Assembly: GCF_001723685.1 (NCBI RefSeq)
Contig: NZ_MCBX01000006.1
Span: 54,718 to 118,717, forward strand
Length of the DNA: 64,000 bases
Reading direction: 5' to 3'
From: Candidatus Marithrix sp. Canyon 246
GTDB lineage: Bacteria > Pseudomonadota > Gammaproteobacteria > Beggiatoales > Beggiatoaceae
In this document: piece by piece, positions 20,732-29,220 of the stretch
Layout: each line of letters begins with the position of its first letter
How positions within the stretch are numbered: the stretch's first letter is position 1
Translations under genes and position numbers: made by a program
Notes under the pieces: generated by a model
The model's database searches: none
The model's input: the letters and a program-made list of their open reading frames with translations, nothing else
Told to the model about the DNA's origin: nothing

Positions 20732-20977
20732 TTACTCCTTATTTATATGCGATATATCACTACAATTATTAAATAGAACACATTCAGCATTTTGCTTTGG
20801 TTTATCTTCATCTTCAAAAATAGATATAATGTCTTTTAACAAAAAGTACGAACTAATAATTGTCATTAGCGAAGCCAAAACAATCATAAATTTATGCTTT
20901 TGAAAAAACTCTGAAAAGACCGCACCACCTGTTATTATAAAAATAAGAGCTAAAATAATGAGTTTTAATTCCGTCAT
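20732..20977 (-). CDS. Small two-helix membrane protein, unknown
   Basis: 81 residues with two predicted membrane helices (LKLIILALIFIITGGAVF and FMIVLASLMTIISSYFLL) and a short acidic tail containing two cysteines. It lies 5 bases upstream of the TAXI receptor gene on the same strand, which suggests an operon. I do not recognise a family. Length, hydrophobic pattern and spacing support a real gene. Confidence 0.55.
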   Translation of the reverse strand: MTELKLIILALIFIITGGAVFSEFFQKHKFMIVLASLMTIISSYFLLKDIISIFEDEDKPKQNAECVLFNNCSDISHINKE

Positions 20978-21126
20978 GTTTTTTTAATTACCTATAATCA
21001 GTTTTTTGCCCAAGCTGTTGTCAATTTCAAACTACATCTCCGTTAGATAAGTAATACTACATTAATTAAACGGTATCTTTCAAATCATTTTTGATTATTT
21101 AACTATAGATTATATTTATTAATTAT

Positions 21127-21541
21127 TTGAAATAGTAGAAAACGCAGAAGTGGCAATGGGGCGTGATTTAGTAGAATTCAAAAATGGGGAACTCATGCCA
21201 CTGACAAAAGAATTTAGCAACGGCTTACGACGTTTATTCATGTTAAATCTACCGACAAAAAAACTACAAAGACAAATGCCGATAGACCATAAATTATGCT
21301 TACAATACATGAAAATAGGCAAAAACTGCGAACAATTCAAACAAGACATCCCCCTAAGTCAACTAAAACACATGCCACGCTACCTAAAAGCAATCCAAAT
21401 CCGCCTAACAAGACTAGAACATGATCACCAAAAGTTGAGGTGAAATGGATGCTGGAAGAACTTATTAGTGCATTTTTTGTTCCAAAATTAAAGACGGCTT
21501 ATCCGGTTTCGGTGCAGAGGGTTGAGAGGATGTTTGGGTGA
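21127..21541 (+). pseudogene. Mosaic hrpA 3' fragment (second copy)
   Basis: Matches hrpA 14063-14125, then 14335-14470, then 14727-14810, and finally 14866-14978, with the intervening parts removed. Most bases are identical to the intact gene. Joins sit at short shared words, such as GACAT at the 14470/14727 join. The end again encodes the HrpA C-terminus and TGA. A decayed form of the hairpin at 16963 follows. It is a near-identical but deletion-ridden duplicate, unlike the diverged remnant at 16909. Confidence 0.92.
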
Positions 21542-21609
21542 AAAGTTTTGAACTTTTATTTTTATGATAAAATAACATTAATCACAATCCAAAAAAGAAA
21601 CTAAATACC

Positions 21610-22434
21610 ATGAAACAAGTAGCACCATTACGTTATGATGTAATTTTTAAAAAGGCTTTTTCTGTACCAGAAGTTTTCAATGCCTTTGTTCGTGATTTTT
21701 TAAATATAGAATTTGAGATTGATACTGTAGAAACTGATAAAACTTATACACCGCCTATTGGTAATGTTGCCGCTAAATTTGATCTTTATGCTCAAGATAA
21801 GAAAAATCGCGTAATTGTTGATATGCAGCATGTTCGTTATCCTGATCATTATCATAGATTTTTACATTATCATTGTGCCGCTTTATTAGAACAAACCGTG
21901 CAATCAAGAGATTATCGCCCAAAGTTAAAAGTCTTTACAATAGTTATTTTAACTTCAGGTGATAAATATAAAAAGGATATATGTATCATAGATTTTGATC
22001 CAAAGGATTTACAAGGTAATCCTATCGGTGAAATAGATCACAAAATAATTTATATTTGTCCAAAATATCTCAATAAAAAACTAACACCTAGGAAATATCA
22101 TCAATGGATGGAAGCGATTGAAGATACTTTAGATGAAGAAGTTGAAGAATCTAAATATACTTTACCTGCAATTCAACGTGTATTCAAAATAATTGAAAAA
22201 GATCAAGTTACTCCAGAAGAACGTGCAAGAATGTTTGATGAATATGGTGAAGAAGAAATTAAAAAACAGGGATTTAAAGATGGTTTAAAACAAGGCATAG
22301 AAAATGGTAAAACTGCGACAATACATGACACAGTGTTACGTATGCATAAAAAGGGATTAGATATAAAAATGATTGCTGAAATTGCTGGAATCACGGAACA
22401 GGAAGTGGATGATATTTTGAGTAGGTTGGGCTGA
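21610..22434 (+). CDS. Rpn-family PD-(D/E)XK nuclease / putative transposase-like protein
   Basis: A 274-residue member of the PDDEXK_2 (Rpn, recombination-promoting nuclease) family. The opening LRYDVIFKKAFSVPEVFNAF is characteristic. The nuclease core is seen as AAKFDLYAQDKKNRVIVDMQ (Asp and an Asp/Gln variant of the E-x-K site), followed by RFLHYHCAALLEQ. Residues 225-274 form a helical tail with an HTH-like segment (DIKMIAEIAGITEQEVDDIL). Such proteins act as DNA nucleases in recombination or phage defence. ATG 21610 is about 70 bases after the hrpA remnant. The last codons and stop overlap a GTAGGTTGGGCTGAC repeat. Confidence 0.85.
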   Translation: MKQVAPLRYDVIFKKAFSVPEVFNAFVRDFLNIEFEIDTVETDKTYTPPIGNVAAKFDLYAQDKKNRVIVDMQHVRYPDHYHRFLHYHCAALLEQTVQSRDYRPKLKVFTIVILTSGDKYKKDICIIDFDPKDLQGNPIGEIDHKIIYICPKYLNKKLTPRKYHQWMEAIEDTLDEEVEESKYTLPAIQRVFKIIEKDQVTPEERARMFDEYGEEEIKKQGFKDGLKQGIENGKTATIHDTVLRMHKKGLDIKMIAEIAGITEQEVDDILSRLG

Positions 22435-22450
22435 CAAAAGAAAGCCCAAC
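22425..22450. terminator. GTTGGGCT hairpin between converging genes
   Basis: 8-bp arms GTTGGGCT / AGCCCAAC around a 10-base loop, between the stop of the Rpn gene and the stop of the leftward dctM gene. The sequence is a short version of the palindrome at 10913-11010. Confidence 0.75.
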
Positions 22451-22458
22451 AATTCCAT

Positions 22459-23739
22459 CTACCCAAAAACCAAATTAGGCAAAAATAAACTAACAGCAGG
22501 CACATAAGTAATAATCATTAAAAATACCAATAGGATTAATAACCAAGGCAATACCGCTTTTATCACTGCCATCACATTCATATCAGTAATACCAGTTAGC
22601 ACAAAAATATTTAATCCTACTGGTGGAGTTATCATTCCAATCTCCATATTTACTACCATAATTATGCCTAAATGAATCGGATCAATTCCTAGTTTTATTG
22701 CCACAGGAAAGAAAATCGGTGCCGCTATTAATAACAATCCCGCAGGTTCCATAAAACTTCCACCTATCAATAACAATACATTAATCGTTATTAAAAATAA
22801 CCAAGGTTCCATACCAGCATTACTAATAAAATCAGCAATTTGTTGAGGAATTTGTTCCGTAGTTAAAACATGTGCAAATAGCATTGCATTACTGATTATA
22901 AACATTAATACAATAGTAACTTTAGCAGCATCTGTAACTACATTTGGCACTTCACGCCATTTCAAATCGCGATAAAAGAAAATTGCAATAATAAAAGCAT
23001 AAACTGCCGCTACTGCTGCCGCTTCTGTTGGAGTAAATTTACCACTATAAATACCACCTAAAACAATAAATACCAACAATAAACCGCCACTAGCTTTTAA
23101 AGCTGAAGTTAAAATTTCACGCGATGATGCTGGCTCCATTTTAGGCAAATTTCTTTTACGTGCTAACACATAAATGCCAAGCATTAACATCAAACCAGCC
23201 AAAATACCCGGAATAACGCCTGCCATAAATAAACGCCCAACTGAAACCTCAGTAATAGCCGCATATATTACCATCACGATAGAAGGTGGTATCAAAATAC
23301 CTAAACTACCCGCACTGCCAACCACTCCAGCAGCAAATTCTTTAGTATAACCACTAGCCACCATAGCTCCAATAACAATTGAACCAATCGCAACTACTGT
23401 AGCTGGTGATGAACCTGAAATAGCAGCAAATAACATACAAGCTAAAACCGAAGCCATAGCCATACCACCACGCAAAGAACCAACACAAGCAATAGCAAAC
23501 CTAGTCATACGCTGTGCTACTCCACCAGTAGATAAAAAACCAGCAGAAAGGATAAAAAAAGGAATAGCCAGTAAAGTATAATGCTCCATACTTTGAAATA
23601 GCTTCAAAGATAAAGAAGCCAAAGAATCATTAGAAAAAAATAAAATAGTTAAGATGCTAGACAGCCCTAAAGAAATGGCTACAGGTACACCCACAATTAA
23701 AAATATAAATAATAAACTAAATAGAAAAATACTTGTCAT
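22459..23739 (-). CDS. dctM: TRAP transporter large permease subunit DctM, orphan
   Basis: A 426-residue DctM-type permease with about 12 hydrophobic segments. Typical stretches are FAAISGSSPATVVAIGSI, GSAGSLGILIPPSIVMVIY, and NMEIGMITPPVGLNIFVLTG. It would drive Na+-coupled uptake of C4-dicarboxylates or similar acids, together with a DctQ small permease and a DctP receptor. Neither is present: upstream of the start is a toxin-antitoxin pair on the other strand. The gene is intact, so either the partners lie elsewhere or they were lost when neighbouring DNA was rearranged. The family is certain, the substrate unknown. Confidence 0.92.
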   Translation of the reverse strand: MTSIFLFSLLFIFLIVGVPVAISLGLSSILTILFFSNDSLASLSLKLFQSMEHYTLLAIPFFILSAGFLSTGGVAQRMTRFAIACVGSLRGGMAMASVLACMLFAAISGSSPATVVAIGSIVIGAMVASGYTKEFAAGVVGSAGSLGILIPPSIVMVIYAAITEVSVGRLFMAGVIPGILAGLMLMLGIYVLARKRNLPKMEPASSREILTSALKASGGLLLVFIVLGGIYSGKFTPTEAAAVAAVYAFIIAIFFYRDLKWREVPNVVTDAAKVTIVLMFIISNAMLFAHVLTTEQIPQQIADFISNAGMEPWLFLITINVLLLIGGSFMEPAGLLLIAAPIFFPVAIKLGIDPIHLGIIMVVNMEIGMITPPVGLNIFVLTGITDMNVMAVIKAVLPWLLILLVFLMIITYVPAVSLFLPNLVFG

Positions 23740-23838
23740 AATTAATAATTAACCAGTTTGGGTTATTACAAAAGGCAGGTGCAGAATAAATATTTTTCAT
23801 TATATGTTAAATCAATTATTGAAGTCAAGATTATTTAG

Positions 23839-23867
23839 TTAATCACTTCAAAAAATTATGATATAAT
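23839..23867 (+). promoter_or_regulatory. Promoter of the toxin-antitoxin pair
   Basis: TATAAT at 23862-23867 preceded by TATGA (extended -10). The stretch TTAATCACTTCAAAAAATTA upstream is nearly repeated ahead of the XRE gene (24787-24816). The two genes may share a regulator, or the segment was copied. Confidence 0.55.
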
Positions 23868-23904
23868 CTTATTAATTTTGGATTAAAAACTAGGGAGACA
23901 CTTT

Positions 23905-24156
23905 ATGCAAGCAGTATTTGCCGACTATATGACTAATATTACTGATTTTAAAAAAAATACTGAAAATGTTTTAGAACAAGCTCAAACAGCTACAGTGGTT
24001 ATTTTAGCTAAAAATAAACCTTCTGCTTATATAATTCCAGCCACGGAATATGAGGATTTGTTAGAACGTTTGGAAGATTATGAATTGGGTTTATTAGTGA
24101 AAGAAAGAGCGGCTGAAAAACCAAAAGCGGTTGAGGTGTCAATTGATGACTTATAG
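23905..24156 (+). CDS. Type II antitoxin, Phd/YefM (StbD/RelB-like)
   Basis: 83 residues. The N-terminal pattern FADYMTNITDFKKNTENVLE followed by VVILAKNKPSAYIIPATEYE is the Phd/YefM DNA-binding fold, which binds its own promoter and, with its flexible C-terminal tail, neutralises the toxin. A ribosome site AGGGAG lies upstream of ATG 23905. The toxin start lies inside the last codons (ATG 24146), giving translational coupling. It belongs with the downstream RelE/StbE-like toxin. Confidence 0.88.
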   Translation: MQAVFADYMTNITDFKKNTENVLEQAQTATVVILAKNKPSAYIIPATEYEDLLERLEDYELGLLVKERAAEKPKAVEVSIDDL

Positions 24157-24439
24157 TCTTAAATTTTTACCTAGTGCCTTGGAGGAATGGGAAAATATTA
24201 ATAACAGTATTAAGCCATTATTTAAGAAAAAGTTACAAGAACGCCTTAACAATCCCCATGCTCCTGCTAGTCGTTTACGTGGTTTTGAAAATCACTATAA
24301 GATAAAATTGAAAAAAGCTGGATTTCGTTTAGTTTATGAAGTTTTAGATGATGAAAACAGTGTATTAGTGATAGCAGTAGGGAAAAGAGAAGATAATCTG
24401 GTTTATCGGCAAGCACAAAAACGCTCAAAGAGTAATTAG
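24146..24439 (+). CDS. Type II toxin, RelE/ParE family (StbE-like)
   Basis: 97 residues from ATG 24146, which is chosen because GAGGTG lies 7 bases upstream and the start overlaps the antitoxin end; an upstream TTG is less likely. RelE-fold features: YSLKFLPSALEEWENIN, SRLRGFENHYKIKLKKAGFR, and VYEVLDDENSVLVIAVGKRE...VY. The basic KIKLKKAGFRLVY and the final Arg/Tyr pair correspond to catalytic positions of ribosome-dependent mRNA endonucleases. It probably cuts mRNA at the ribosome when the antitoxin is degraded. Confidence 0.88.
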   Translation: MTYSLKFLPSALEEWENINNSIKPLFKKKLQERLNNPHAPASRLRGFENHYKIKLKKAGFRLVYEVLDDENSVLVIAVGKREDNLVYRQAQKRSKSN

Positions 24440-24445
24440 TAGAAT

Positions 24446-24760
24446 GTGCTAAGGAAATTAGGTTTTGTATCAGAAGCAGTGATACAAGATATTATCGGTC
24501 AAACTTTAGGATTATCCCGTCAAGATCTCTCTAATTTAGTAGCCGATAATGAAGCTATTAAATTAATTCCTAAACAGTTTGCAATTTAAAAACGCATGGT
24601 GTTTAATCCACAAGGGATAATATTAATCACCGGACCAACAGGCAGTGGTAAAACTACCAGTAACAAGTTAGCATTATGACGCTGGAAGATCCAGTAGAAT
24701 ATATTTTAAGCATAGTACGACAAACTGCTATCAATGAAGCGGTGAAACTTTGCTACGTGA
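24446..24760 (+). pseudogene. Mosaic pilB fragment
   Basis: Matches the intact pilB-type gene at 40257-40386, then 41033-41102, then 41137-41222, with the rest missing. Bases are about 95% identical within blocks. The Walker A block GPTGSGKTT is retained but out of frame with its surroundings. It is a decayed second copy, lying before the XRE gene, about 15.6 kb from the intact pilB. Confidence 0.93.
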
Positions 24761-24786
24761 CTGCGTATACGGAATAAACATATTTT

Positions 24787-24816
24787 TTAATCAATTCAAA
24801 AGAATTATGATATAAT
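24787..24816 (+). promoter_or_regulatory. Promoter of the XRE regulator
   Basis: TATAAT at 24811-24816 in the context ATTATGATATAAT, with a TTTTAATCAATTC stretch upstream resembling the toxin-antitoxin promoter at 23839-23867. Confidence 0.55.
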
Positions 24817-24859
24817 ATTGATTATTATCAAATAAATTTTGCATTATGAACTTGGAATA

Positions 24860-25255
24860 ATGGAATTACCTAAAAATCTTAAAACAATTCGCAAACTAAG
24901 GAATTTAACCCAAGAAACAATGGCAGAAAAATTGGGAGTTTCGACTTATTCATACGCGAAGATAGAGCGAGGTGAGACTGATGTTAATATTTCTCGACTT
25001 CAGCAAATTGCTAAAATAATGGAAATAGAATTGTCACAGTTGTTTTGTTTGGATGAAAAAAAGATATTTCAGTTAGGAACTAACAATAACACACAAGGTG
25101 ACAATTGGTATGTCAATTCTTCTGCGCAGACAGAATGCAAACAGGAATTAGAAAAAGCACATTTCATTAATAAACAGCAAAAAACAGAAATTGATTATTT
25201 AAAACAACAGACAAGTTACTTGAAAGAGATAATTGATTTACTGAAAAGAAAGTGA
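24860..25255 (+). CDS. XRE-family HTH regulator with coiled-coil tail
   Basis: 131 residues from ATG 24860. The same ATG opens the second copy at 39631, so the upstream in-frame ATG at 24845 region is not used. The HTH_3 domain covers residues 5-62 (LKTIRKLRNLTQETMAEKLG ... IERGETDVNISRLQQIAKIM). After it come an Asn/Thr-rich linker and a heptad-like tail (EIDYLKQQTSYLKEIIDLLK) for dimerisation. It resembles short XRE proteins that accompany defence genes and toxin-antitoxin systems. It stands alone at the border of the biosynthetic island; its targets are unknown. Confidence 0.85.
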   Translation: MELPKNLKTIRKLRNLTQETMAEKLGVSTYSYAKIERGETDVNISRLQQIAKIMEIELSQLFCLDEKKIFQLGTNNNTQGDNWYVNSSAQTECKQELEKAHFINKQQKTEIDYLKQQTSYLKEIIDLLKRK

Positions 25256-25269
25256 GGCTTTAGCCTCAC
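25252..25269. terminator. Hairpin between XRE gene and TauE gene
   Basis: GTGAGGCT / AGCCTCAC arms with a two-base loop, overlapping the XRE stop. It is located between converging genes, so probably a shared terminator. Confidence 0.7.
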
Positions 25270-25279
25270 AATATTTATG

Positions 25280-26248
25280 CTATTTATTATAAACTTGTAC
25301 ATGGTACATCCAGTAATAAAGGTAAGAGAACACAACTAAGGCGAACAAACTAGAGTAAACTACAATGGGTCTCAAACTCATTATTAGCAAAGAAGTTATA
25401 AGTTCTGTTATAATTAACAAAATTAATATATGAGCTATAGTATCACGATCAAACCTGTTACACAAAATAGCACCTAGAGGGGCACCTACCACAACAACAG
25501 GGATAGCTGCTAGCCAATAACTACGCATTTCTTCAGTAAAATTTTGGAAAACAAATATTTGCAATAAAAATCCGATAACAGCATTGAAGGCCATCAAGAT
25601 AACAGAAGTAGGAGTAGCTATCTTTTCACTTATGCGGAATAAAATAACCATCACAGAAAAGGCAACAATATCAATACCAGAACCAACTAATCCACTCATA
25701 AGTCCTCCGCATATTCCAGTAACAAATAAAATGCTTTTTTCTCGAAAACTCCAAGTGGGTATGGAAAAATGACATTTCCTCATTCCCCGATTCAAGGCAA
25801 ATAAAGCAACACCAAAGCTAGTGAGCATTATTGTGAAAGACATTTTAATAACATCAGGAGGTAGTATGGGGGCTAAAAAACCTAATCCCACAAAAATACC
25901 AACTAACCCACCCAAGCTCCCCCAGCGGATTACTCGCCATTCCACTTTGATGCCAGTCAACCAAATTGTTAATGAGGCAGCACTCATGCCAACACTTTGA
26001 ATGGCAAGTGAAAATACCTTTGCATCATAAGGTGTAATATGTAACACTTTGGTGAAAACTGGAAACGCAATGACCCCACCTCCCATACTTGTCCCACCAG
26101 CAACCATAGAGCCAAAACTCATGGTTAAGGCAATTTCCCAATTGCTAGTGATAGACTCAAACGCACCACCCAAACCAAGGTAAGCTAACCATGTGATCCA
26201 GATGGTGATACTTATCAGTATAATTGAAATTTGTTTAGAAACAGACAG
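25280..26248 (-). CDS. TauE/SafE (TSUP) family membrane permease
   Basis: An eight- to nine-helix permease. The pattern SFGSMVAGGTSMGGGVIAFP followed by a second copy GICGGLMSGLVGSGIDIVAF is the internal repeat of TauE/SafE sulfite/organosulfonate exporters. The frame is open back to the stop of the upstream ATP-grasp gene but contains no ATG, GTG or TTG before 26173. The part upstream of 26173 encodes a good hydrophobic helix (IILISITIWITWLAYLG). AGGGGG followed after 7 bases by CTG at 26248 makes a CTG start the best guess; a TTG at 26173 would cut off helix 1. It is the last gene of the biosynthetic operon and probably exports an anion or sulfur compound. Confidence 0.75.
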   Translation of the reverse strand: MSVSKQISIILISITIWITWLAYLGLGGAFESITSNWEIALTMSFGSMVAGGTSMGGGVIAFPVFTKVLHITPYDAKVFSLAIQSVGMSAASLTIWLTGIKVEWRVIRWGSLGGLVGIFVGLGFLAPILPPDVIKMSFTIMLTSFGVALFALNRGMRKCHFSIPTWSFREKSILFVTGICGGLMSGLVGSGIDIVAFSVMVILFRISEKIATPTSVILMAFNAVIGFLLQIFVFQNFTEEMRSYWLAAIPVVVVGAPLGAILCNRFDRDTIAHILILLIITELITSLLIMSLRPIVVYSSLFALVVFSYLYYWMYHVQVYNK

Positions 26249-26263
26249 TGGAATACCCCCTAG

Positions 26264-27517
26264 TTAAGCAATATTCAATTTAACCTTTTCTTGAATATAG
26301 GCATGAGATTGTAAAACGTTTTCCCGAGAAGAATCTTGTAGTAAATAGTAGGCAAAATGTGGTTGGGCAGCTTCAGGTGCTGTCACCACATAATCCCCTA
26401 CTTTGTTAAGATAAATAACATCCAAGAGTCCCGAAAGTCCTGTTAAGAATTCAAGGCCATTAACACTCTTGATATATCCTGATTTGTGGTAAACAATGCC
26501 ACCATATAACGCTGCCCTGCCATTGGATATTGGTTCAGGTAGCTCTCCACCACTCAGAATATCAGCAAGTGCTGTATAAGTATTAATGCCCATAAGGTAT
26601 TCTATGGCCATCACTGTGTAGGCTCCACCGGGACGAAGTCCTGCTTCTAAAACCTTTGGACCATCATCCGCATAGCGTATCTCCACATGAGCCACACCCA
26701 GTTTGTGACCAATAGCTGCCACCGCTTGAGTTGCTATTTCTGCAAGTTCATGCTCCACTTTTTTTCCAAGTGAAGTCGGCGAAACCGACATTGTTTCTAT
26801 AAAATATGGCCCCGCTGATGCTGCCTTTTCATAGATACCTGTTACCAGAGTTTTACCCTTAGTTATTATTAAATCTACACCTACTTCAACACCTTTACAA
26901 AATGATTGAGCCATAAAGCTTACTTTCGACTTTCCATAAGCGATTCTATTACGATCCAAAGCAGAATTGTAATGCAAAGGTCTGGATAACAAGGTGTTGA
27001 GTTGTTTCAATGCCAAAGAATAACTCTTATGATCATCTACTTTGATAACACCTTGGCTGTTCATTGAGTCTGTTAGTTTTATTACTGCCGGTAAACCAAT
27101 ATATTTTTGGATTGCTTCCCAACCAGTGGCTTCATCTAAAATGGGTACAGTCTTAGGAACTGGTACATCTTGCTTTGACCATTTTTGATAAGCAAGGTAT
27201 TTATTCCTGCTAGCTTCTGCTGCCTCCACAGTTGTACCTTTTAAACTTAATGCATGAGCAATCTTAGCGGTTAGAATTGTGGCACCCTCATAAATAGGCA
27301 GTATAATATCAATAGGACGTTTTTTGTGATAGTTATGAATGATTTCCAAACTCTGCTCAAAATCATGGATGGGAATCTCAACTGCACTTTCGATTTTTGA
27401 AAGTTCAACAACATTGCTTTTTGGTCCAAAGTAAACAATCTTATAGCCCTTTTTTATTAAAACATCAAATAAATAATTACTGGGATAAGAATGAATAATC
27501 GCTATTCTTTTAGACAT
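26264..27517 (-). CDS. ATP-grasp carboxylate-amine/thiol ligase
   Basis: A 417-residue ATP-grasp enzyme, which joins a carboxylate (through an acyl phosphate) to an amine. The N-terminal Rossmann-like domain (RIAIIHSYPSNYLFDVLIKK) is followed by ATP-grasp elements: GLPAVIKLTDSMNSQGV, FCKGVEVGVDLIITKGK, and the metal-binding end AHVEIRYADDGPKVLEAGLR with PGGAY. It is similar to ligases of peptide-like natural products and to BtrJ/L-amino-acid ligases. It sits 17 bases behind the radical SAM remnant in the biosynthetic operon, so it may couple an amino acid to an acid precursor. The substrate cannot be read from the sequence. Confidence 0.85.
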   Translation of the reverse strand: MSKRIAIIHSYPSNYLFDVLIKKGYKIVYFGPKSNVVELSKIESAVEIPIHDFEQSLEIIHNYHKKRPIDIILPIYEGATILTAKIAHALSLKGTTVEAAEASRNKYLAYQKWSKQDVPVPKTVPILDEATGWEAIQKYIGLPAVIKLTDSMNSQGVIKVDDHKSYSLALKQLNTLLSRPLHYNSALDRNRIAYGKSKVSFMAQSFCKGVEVGVDLIITKGKTLVTGIYEKAASAGPYFIETMSVSPTSLGKKVEHELAEIATQAVAAIGHKLGVAHVEIRYADDGPKVLEAGLRPGGAYTVMAIEYLMGINTYTALADILSGGELPEPISNGRAALYGGIVYHKSGYIKSVNGLEFLTGLSGLLDVIYLNKVGDYVVTAPEAAQPHFAYYLLQDSSRENVLQSHAYIQEKVKLNIA

Positions 27518-27534
27518 TCAATTAATCCTTGTAG

Positions 27535-28476
27535 TTAAAAGCTTCCTGTCCTAGTACCTGCTTTAAGGGCAAGAGACTCTGCTGATTGAAGAGCTTTTTT
27601 ATGTTGAAGAGGTTCAAAAGCATCTACCATCATGTTAGTAGTCCAACTTTTACCTTTTTGGCTGAGATACCACGTGCCATCTATTTCAAAAGCTAAACCA
27701 TTCTTGACCCATAAGTTGAGGATATTTTCAGGAATAGTTTTTATAACTTGTGCGTATTTTTTATTGAGTTGATAAAATTTAGGAAAAAAAACAGCAGCGC
27801 GGTTTTCTGGTTTTTCTAGGGGTGTTGAGATTTTCTCAAACACAAATTTATTTTCTTCTACAAGTTTGAGGTATTTGTTAGTATTACCATAGTTCATATA
27901 GGAAAATCCATTGATATATCCTCTTGCGGATGCTCCAATTGCTATGGTTTCTGCCGTGTGATCACCGTACCCACCTCCCCAAAGCAATCTAAAATATTCA
28001 CATACTTGAGATTCTTTAGTGAATATTTGATCTGCAACATGGTTATAGCCCATATCTATTAGGCGGGCACTGAGTTGTTCGCCAAGGATAAAGTGCATTT
28101 TCTCGGAAGGTTTAGACATATCAACCTTCATTTTATCAGGAAAAGCATAATAGTGAAGGTTATAATAATCAATACTATCAAAATCATGCTCAGCTAAGTG
28201 CTTTAAGTCATATTCTAAGTCAGTCAGTGTCTGATTGGGTAGATCATACATCATATCTACGTTGATTTCGTGGAAATTCCTGTCCCTCGCATTTCGGGTA
28301 ACATTGTCAATATCATCCAAAGTTGCCACAATATTAAACAATTCACGTATTTTTGGCTTGTAGGTTTGTACACCAAAACTGATGCGCTTAACATTAAAAT
28401 CCTTTAATAGATCCAACTTTGCTGGTTCACCTAAAGTACGGGGTTCACCTTCAAAGGTGATTTCAGCGTCAGTTTT
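27535..28476 (-). pseudogene. HemN-like radical SAM protein, N-terminus deleted
   Basis: About 313 codons of a HemN/HemW-like protein (class C radical SAM methylases share this fold). Homology begins at DAEITFEGEPRTLGEPAKLD, then VKRISFGVQTYKP, VDMMYDLPNQTLTDLEYDL, and HYYAFPDKM; the HemN C-terminal domain follows. The CxxxCxxC cluster motif, which should lie about 80 residues before TFEGEP, is absent. The upstream DNA switches at about 28476-28485 into the broken amidohydrolase gene, so one deletion removed the 5' part here and the 3' part of the neighbour. Without the cluster it cannot do radical chemistry. In its intact form it would have been a methylating or cyclopropanating enzyme, or a coproporphyrinogen-oxidase-like one. 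Confidence 0.85.
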
Positions 28477-29217
28477 GAGGTTGAAACAACGTTATAACTT
28501 CCGCATACTGGCAAGTCTGAACCAAATAATATTTTATGACCAGTTTTTTCCAAATTAGGAAACACAGTTTCCCAATTTTTAGGATCAACCAAACCTGTAT
28601 CTACATAAACATTTTCAAATTTAGTAATCATATCCACGGCTTCAGTGTGCCAATGAGGCTTACCACCATGAGCCAAAATTAAAACAAGATCAGGGTTTTC
28701 TTCCGCTATTTCCTCAAATATTAGGGGTCTAATAAACTTCTGTTCTGTATCTTTTTGAGCGGTGAGTCCTGTATGGAAGACAACAGGCAGATGAAATTTT
28801 TCGCAAAGTTGGTAAACTTCCTTCATAACCTTGGTATGGGGGGTCAAAAGAATGATCAGCAGGATAGAATTTGAAACCTTTCACTCCCATTTTCATACTT
28901 TTCCAAAACTCATCAATGACATCATTGTGAAAGTTTGGATTAATGTTCCCAAAAGGGATCAGCATTTTGTGGTTTTTACAAAAATTGGCAACCAATTCAC
29001 TATCAATGGAAAAGTTGGTACCCGGACCACATTCAGCAAACACTATGCCTACTTCTACACCATAAGGTTTTATATATTTTGCTAAATGCTTAGGATCAGA
29101 TAATACTAAAGTGATATCCACACCTAGTTCCATGGGCCTTCTGGTGAGCAGTTCTTGAATATCTTCTCGTAAACGATAAAAGTCCCCTGCGTGTGTATGA
29201 AAATCTATTATTTTCAT
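28431..29217 (-). pseudogene. Amidohydrolase family 2 protein, frameshifted and 3' truncated
   Basis: A metal-dependent TIM-barrel hydrolase/decarboxylase (Amidohydro_2). The N-terminal HxH is in MKIIDFHTHAGDF. The first frame runs to GVKGFKFYPADHSFDPP, and the second from HTKVMKEVYQLC through VVFHTGL, LVLILAHGGKPHWHTEAVD and KILFGSDLPVCG. The switch is at a run of six G on the plus strand (28838-28843), so one base change in a homopolymer would restore the frame; it could be a sequencing error or phase variation. After residue GSYNVV the sequence jumps into the radical SAM gene, losing the normal last 30-40 residues. It starts 3 bases behind the flavoprotein gene. Confidence 0.85.
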
Positions 29218-29220
29218 GTT

